Assembly: GCA_021030905.1 (NCBI GenBank)
Contig: JAGFMI010000004.1
Coordinates: forward strand, 2,170,001-2,234,000
DNA length: 64,000 nt
Source: Pyrenula massariospora
Lineage: Eukaryota; Ascomycota; Eurotiomycetes; Pyrenulales; Pyrenulaceae
Direction: 5' to 3'
The notes under the pieces: generated by a model
What the model saw: only the letters and a program-made list of their open reading frames with translations
Databases searched by the model: none
Told to the model about the DNA's origin: nothing
Part shown: in pieces, positions 60,743 through 64,000 of the stretch
Layout of the letters: every line of letters starts with the position of its first letter
Numbering within the stretch: the first letter of the stretch is position 1
Made by a program: the position numbers and the translations under genes

Positions 60743-62157
60743 TCGAAGTGCCCATTTTGGCGTGTACTATAAATATCATTGTATTTCGAGTGAATGCAAG
60801 GGACGGATGCGTCTATGACTGCACCTTTGGCGGTGGCGTTCAAAGGGTGTCGGCAGGCACCTATATGGGATTGCAATAGCATTGTCTGCATTGGGTAGCA
60901 TGGCGCGTCTGGCGGGCATGATGTAAATCAGCTCTGTGCGCGGTTTGCACAGGTGTATGTACAGTACAATAAATCAAAAGGAACCCTAACTAGAGGGAGG
61001 CGCGTTTTTCTCCCATGGGAATCGCATGAGGCACGAAGATGAATTCATTGGAGCGGTGGTGACTGATCTATGAAAGTGATGGCACAATAGTGCAAGCCTC
61101 AATAAGAAATCTACAATAGTCTGCTTGGGGTAAATATAGTCCCCCTCAAAGCAGCATCTACCGTATTCAGATAGGCTAACGTGGGGGTCTTCGTTATGGC
61201 CCATCCATCGGCTTCTGTGGTGTGGCATTACCCGAAACAATCCAAAAATCCTTTTACCACGCGGAGGGGCAACCACCGTGGGAGAGAAAAAATTCAATGC
61301 GCGACTTAAAGGAATCGTGAATTCTCGGTATCGAGATCTATGACTATTACAATAAATCCTGCCCGTCAAACTTTCCGGGTTTGGATCAAGTCTATCGGGC
61401 CTGAACCGTGGCTAGGCGGGGCCTGGGTTGGGTACGGGACCGGAGCGTGGCGTTGTGCCACACCGCAACCGCACCCGCGGAGTCGAACGGTCAACGATCT
61501 CTACCGTCCGCCTCGATCTGACCCTCTCGAGTCTTCCATGCTGATCGACCATCGGCCAATCCAATGATGGCATCTGATACTGCTGCAAGCACCTGGCCCT
61601 CGCCTGCCATCATTGGCTCTGAGTGGGAGCCAAGTTCTCGATTAGTTCACCATACTTTCAACGGCCAAATGTCTCTATCCATGACCGCATCATTTGGATA
61701 CCTCAATCGTACCTGTTCACTAAGCCGAACCCGCCAGATTCCCTTGGACGAATACGACGAATCAAATAACGGTCTTTGCATCTATCGCTCAAGATAATAT
61801 ATCTCTCTTTCGCTCAACATATGTATTAGACGTTTTGTTTGGCCTGCAAGTGTGTAACCATCGACGAGATCCTACACTCAGAATATAGAGACTACTACCC
61901 ATGCCTTCGAAAACCACGGGCTGGCCTAAGTTCTAAGCTAGGAATTCGAGTAATCCCCACTGCTTGGATCGCTTTCTACGCCAGTTTGCGTTTTGTCCGT
62001 ACAGAAATTATTCTTCTCGCGAAGGCTAATGGATTTGGAAGACTGACCTTTCGCGAACTGAGAACAAACCGCAACTCGGACATAGTCTTGGAGGATTTCA
62101 ATCAGAGAGCCATTCAACTCAACCTGATCTCACCCTACGTTCACCTGCGCCGTGTCG
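60743..62157. other. Intergenic region, no gene recognised
   Basis: This is 1.4 kb between rictor and the RING-LON gene. An open frame ending at 62171 (from 61839) has no family resemblance and probably lies in the leader of the downstream gene. Confidence 0.55.
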
Positions 62158-63905
62158 ATGACCGATCATGAACACCCAGGCGAGGCGAATCCGGCCGACG
62201 CTCCTACCGCGCTCAATGCACATCTGGATGCTCGTTCGATAGTGCGGTTGCTACAATGTGAACAATGCTCTTATCCACTCAGAGCTCCCATGACACTGCC
62301 ATGCGGCAACTCCCTGTGTCGCATGTGTATCCCTCCTTCCTACCGACGAGAGAACATTACCTATCCTCAAGACGCTGGACGCCTAGACGCTTTTCAATGC
62401 CCGTTTGAGAAATGTTCCGCGGAACATTCATTCGGCGACTGCAATACAGATGTCACACTGAAGAAGCTGATGAACATGGTTCGAAGCGAGGTCGACCGAT
62501 ATCGAGCCGAGACTTCAAAGGCGCAACTTTTTCTGGAAGAGAAATTAGACATGCAATCCATCAAAGAAAGTTCTATCGACATCATGCCTCGCTCTCGTAT
62601 GCTATATGGAGGCAGACTGGTTGCAACATATATCTTCGCCGACATGGGAGAGTTGAACTACAAGTCTGATGTTATCTATTCAGAACCGGAAAGCTACGAG
62701 CTTCTCGATGATGTTGTCTTGAAAAGTCTGAAGCAGATTACCAGAACTGAATTCGATTGTCAGATATGCTACAGCACCTATCTGGAACCATTAACCACAG
62801 CATGTGGTCATACATTCTGTCGCAGGTGCATTGCTCGAGTCTTAGATCATTCTGATCTCTGTCCAATATGTCGACGGCAGCTAGCTAGGCGACCGGCAGC
62901 CAGCTTGTTACCCAAGAACGAAAGAATCTTTCAACTTCTGAACGCACTTTGTCCTGATGCAGTGGCACAAAGAGCGGCTACAGCGATCGAAGAAGATCGT
63001 CCATTCAACGATGGTCGAAATACGCCGCTATTCGTCTGCGTTGCTTCATATCCCTCGATGCCAACTTTTCTACACATTTTCGAGCCTAGGTATCGCTTGA
63101 TGATGCGGCGGGCTCTCGAAAGTGATCGCACTTTTGGAATGATTGCGGCGAATCGCAATGGACGATGGCAGGGGCCACTGGGCCACGCTTACTTCAAGCA
63201 ATACGGGACTCTGCTCCGCATCGAATCCTTTGAGATGATGGCAGATGGCCGAAGTTTGATTGAAGCTGTCGGTGTATCTAGGTTCAAGATTCTCGAGACA
63301 GACATGCTTGACGGTTATCTCGTTGGACGAGTGGAACGCGTTGACGACATGTCCATGACGGAAGAAGAGAGTCTCGAAGCTCGCGAAACGACGTCACCTC
63401 CAGTTGCCGCGATGTCTGATCCTGTCGCCCAGATCGATTACCTTCCTACCCAACAACTCCTTCAGATTTCACAGAACTTTGTTGCTCACGGTCGCGCATC
63501 ATCAGCGTCATGGCTACGCGAGCGAGTCTTATCTGCTTATGGCCAGCCGCCAGCCGACCCTGCCATCTTTCCTTACTGGTTTGCTAGCGTTCTCCCTATT
63601 TCGGAGGAGGAAAAGTATCAAATGCTTCCAACTCGGAGCGTCCGGGACCGATTAAAATTGTGCGCGAGATGGGTGCGGCGCTTAGAAGCCGCAGCAGCTA
63701 GATGGTGAGTTCCCTTCCTTTGATTTCACTCTGCTTGTGTGCTGTGTGCCTGACCTCTGGGGGCTTTTCTCGTCAAAGTATGTACATTCCTGTACCCGTA
63801 CAGACTCGTTCTGAGCCGTCCATCACGACTGAGGAAACCCCACGAGATCAGACGACAGACACAACAGCAGCAGAGGAAATTGGAGAGCAGAGCGAGCAGT
63901 CTTGA
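62158..63905 (+). CDS. RING-finger and LON substrate-binding domain protein (LONRF-like E3 ligase)
   Basis: Two exons are 62158-63704 and 63779-63905, giving 557 residues. A first RING-like zinc module starts at Cys34 (CEQCSYPLRAPMTLPCGNSL). A canonical RING begins at about 201 (CQICYSTYLEPLTTACGHTF then CRRCI and CPICRRQ). From about 291 to 510 runs a LON N-terminal domain (PLFVCVASYPSMPTFLHIFE, then PRYRLMMRRAL). No AAA+ or protease domain follows, so this is the LONRF architecture, presumed to be a ubiquitin ligase, and not Lon protease. The second exon adds a Thr/Glu-rich tail. Its cellular target is unknown. Confidence 0.9.
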
Positions 63906-64000
63906 GAGATTCTTATTCTTCAGACAACTGACTTGCTCTATGTCCCACTTCCTAGGCCGTCCGCATCGTGCATAGTCTTATGACTAGCTGCTCTTGTCGT

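Noticed and set aside
61439-61500. Possible tRNA on the minus strand (GTTCGACTCC-like B box near 61476)
   Set aside because: No matching A box or cloverleaf can be drawn around it.

Overview
The window is nuclear DNA of a filamentous ascomycete (Pezizomycotina). Its genes are full of 43-75 nt introns with GTRNGT donors, CTAAC/CTGAC branch sites and YAG acceptors. It carries the conidiation regulator CON7, which is restricted to filamentous fungi. Proteins such as uS11, uS9, eIF3L, Paf1, Arp8 and DNA polymerase alpha are clearly fungal in sequence. I could not place it to genus. No rRNA, CRISPR array, virus-derived element or complete transposon was found, and I recognised no convincing tRNA. 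The content is mostly conserved housekeeping genes, and I did not find an obviously new multi-gene system.

Layout. 1-5.7 kb: a partial gene resembling the monopolin subunit Csm1/Pcs1 runs leftward and is divergent from POL1 (DNA polymerase alpha), with an MluI cell-cycle box between them. 6.4-8.8 kb: a mitochondrial PPR protein. 10.2-11.7 kb: con7, followed by almost 7 kb without a recognisable gene. 18.6-21.1 kb: DEAD-box helicase dbp2. 21.6-23.6 kb: thiamine gene thi20. 23.9-26.7 kb: uS11 divergent from prephenate dehydrogenase tyr1. 27.9-29.3 kb: a secreted DOMON/cytochrome b561 protein, then a 22-bp minisatellite. 31.0-33.3 kb: a ten-exon sugar transporter. 35.3-36.3 kb: an RRM protein. 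36.9-37.9 kb: a nitrilase-family gene with an apparent frameshift. 38.4-39.8 kb: an MFS monocarboxylate-type transporter. 40.1-40.8 kb: an O-methyltransferase relic. 41.3-44.6 kb: eIF3L convergent with Paf1. 45.9-52.2 kb: a 2OG-Fe(II) oxygenase convergent with Arp8. 52.9-55.5 kb: uS9, uL13m and uricase. 56.7-60.7 kb: a rictor homologue (TORC2). 62.2-63.9 kb: a RING-LON protein.

How the genes fit together. Several neighbours share short divergent promoters: csm1-like/pol1, uS11/tyr1 and cytosolic uS9/mitochondrial uL13m. Many 3' ends are convergent. The functions cover replication, translation, chromatin and transcription, thiamine and tyrosine metabolism, purine degradation and TOR signalling. 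No biosynthetic cluster is visible.

The most unusual signal is compositional. In about ten genes the coding strand is C-rich, largely at synonymous third positions, through much of the body. It then flips to G-rich over the last roughly 100-600 bases of the CDS and often past the stop. Other items worth a look are a uricase ending exactly where its peroxisomal signal should begin, the long dbp2 intron at what I recall as the site of the yeast autoregulatory intron, 16-nt and 10-nt microexons and a palindromic insert in the sugar transporter, and three GC-AG introns. Exon borders were set by reading frame and family conservation, without transcript data.
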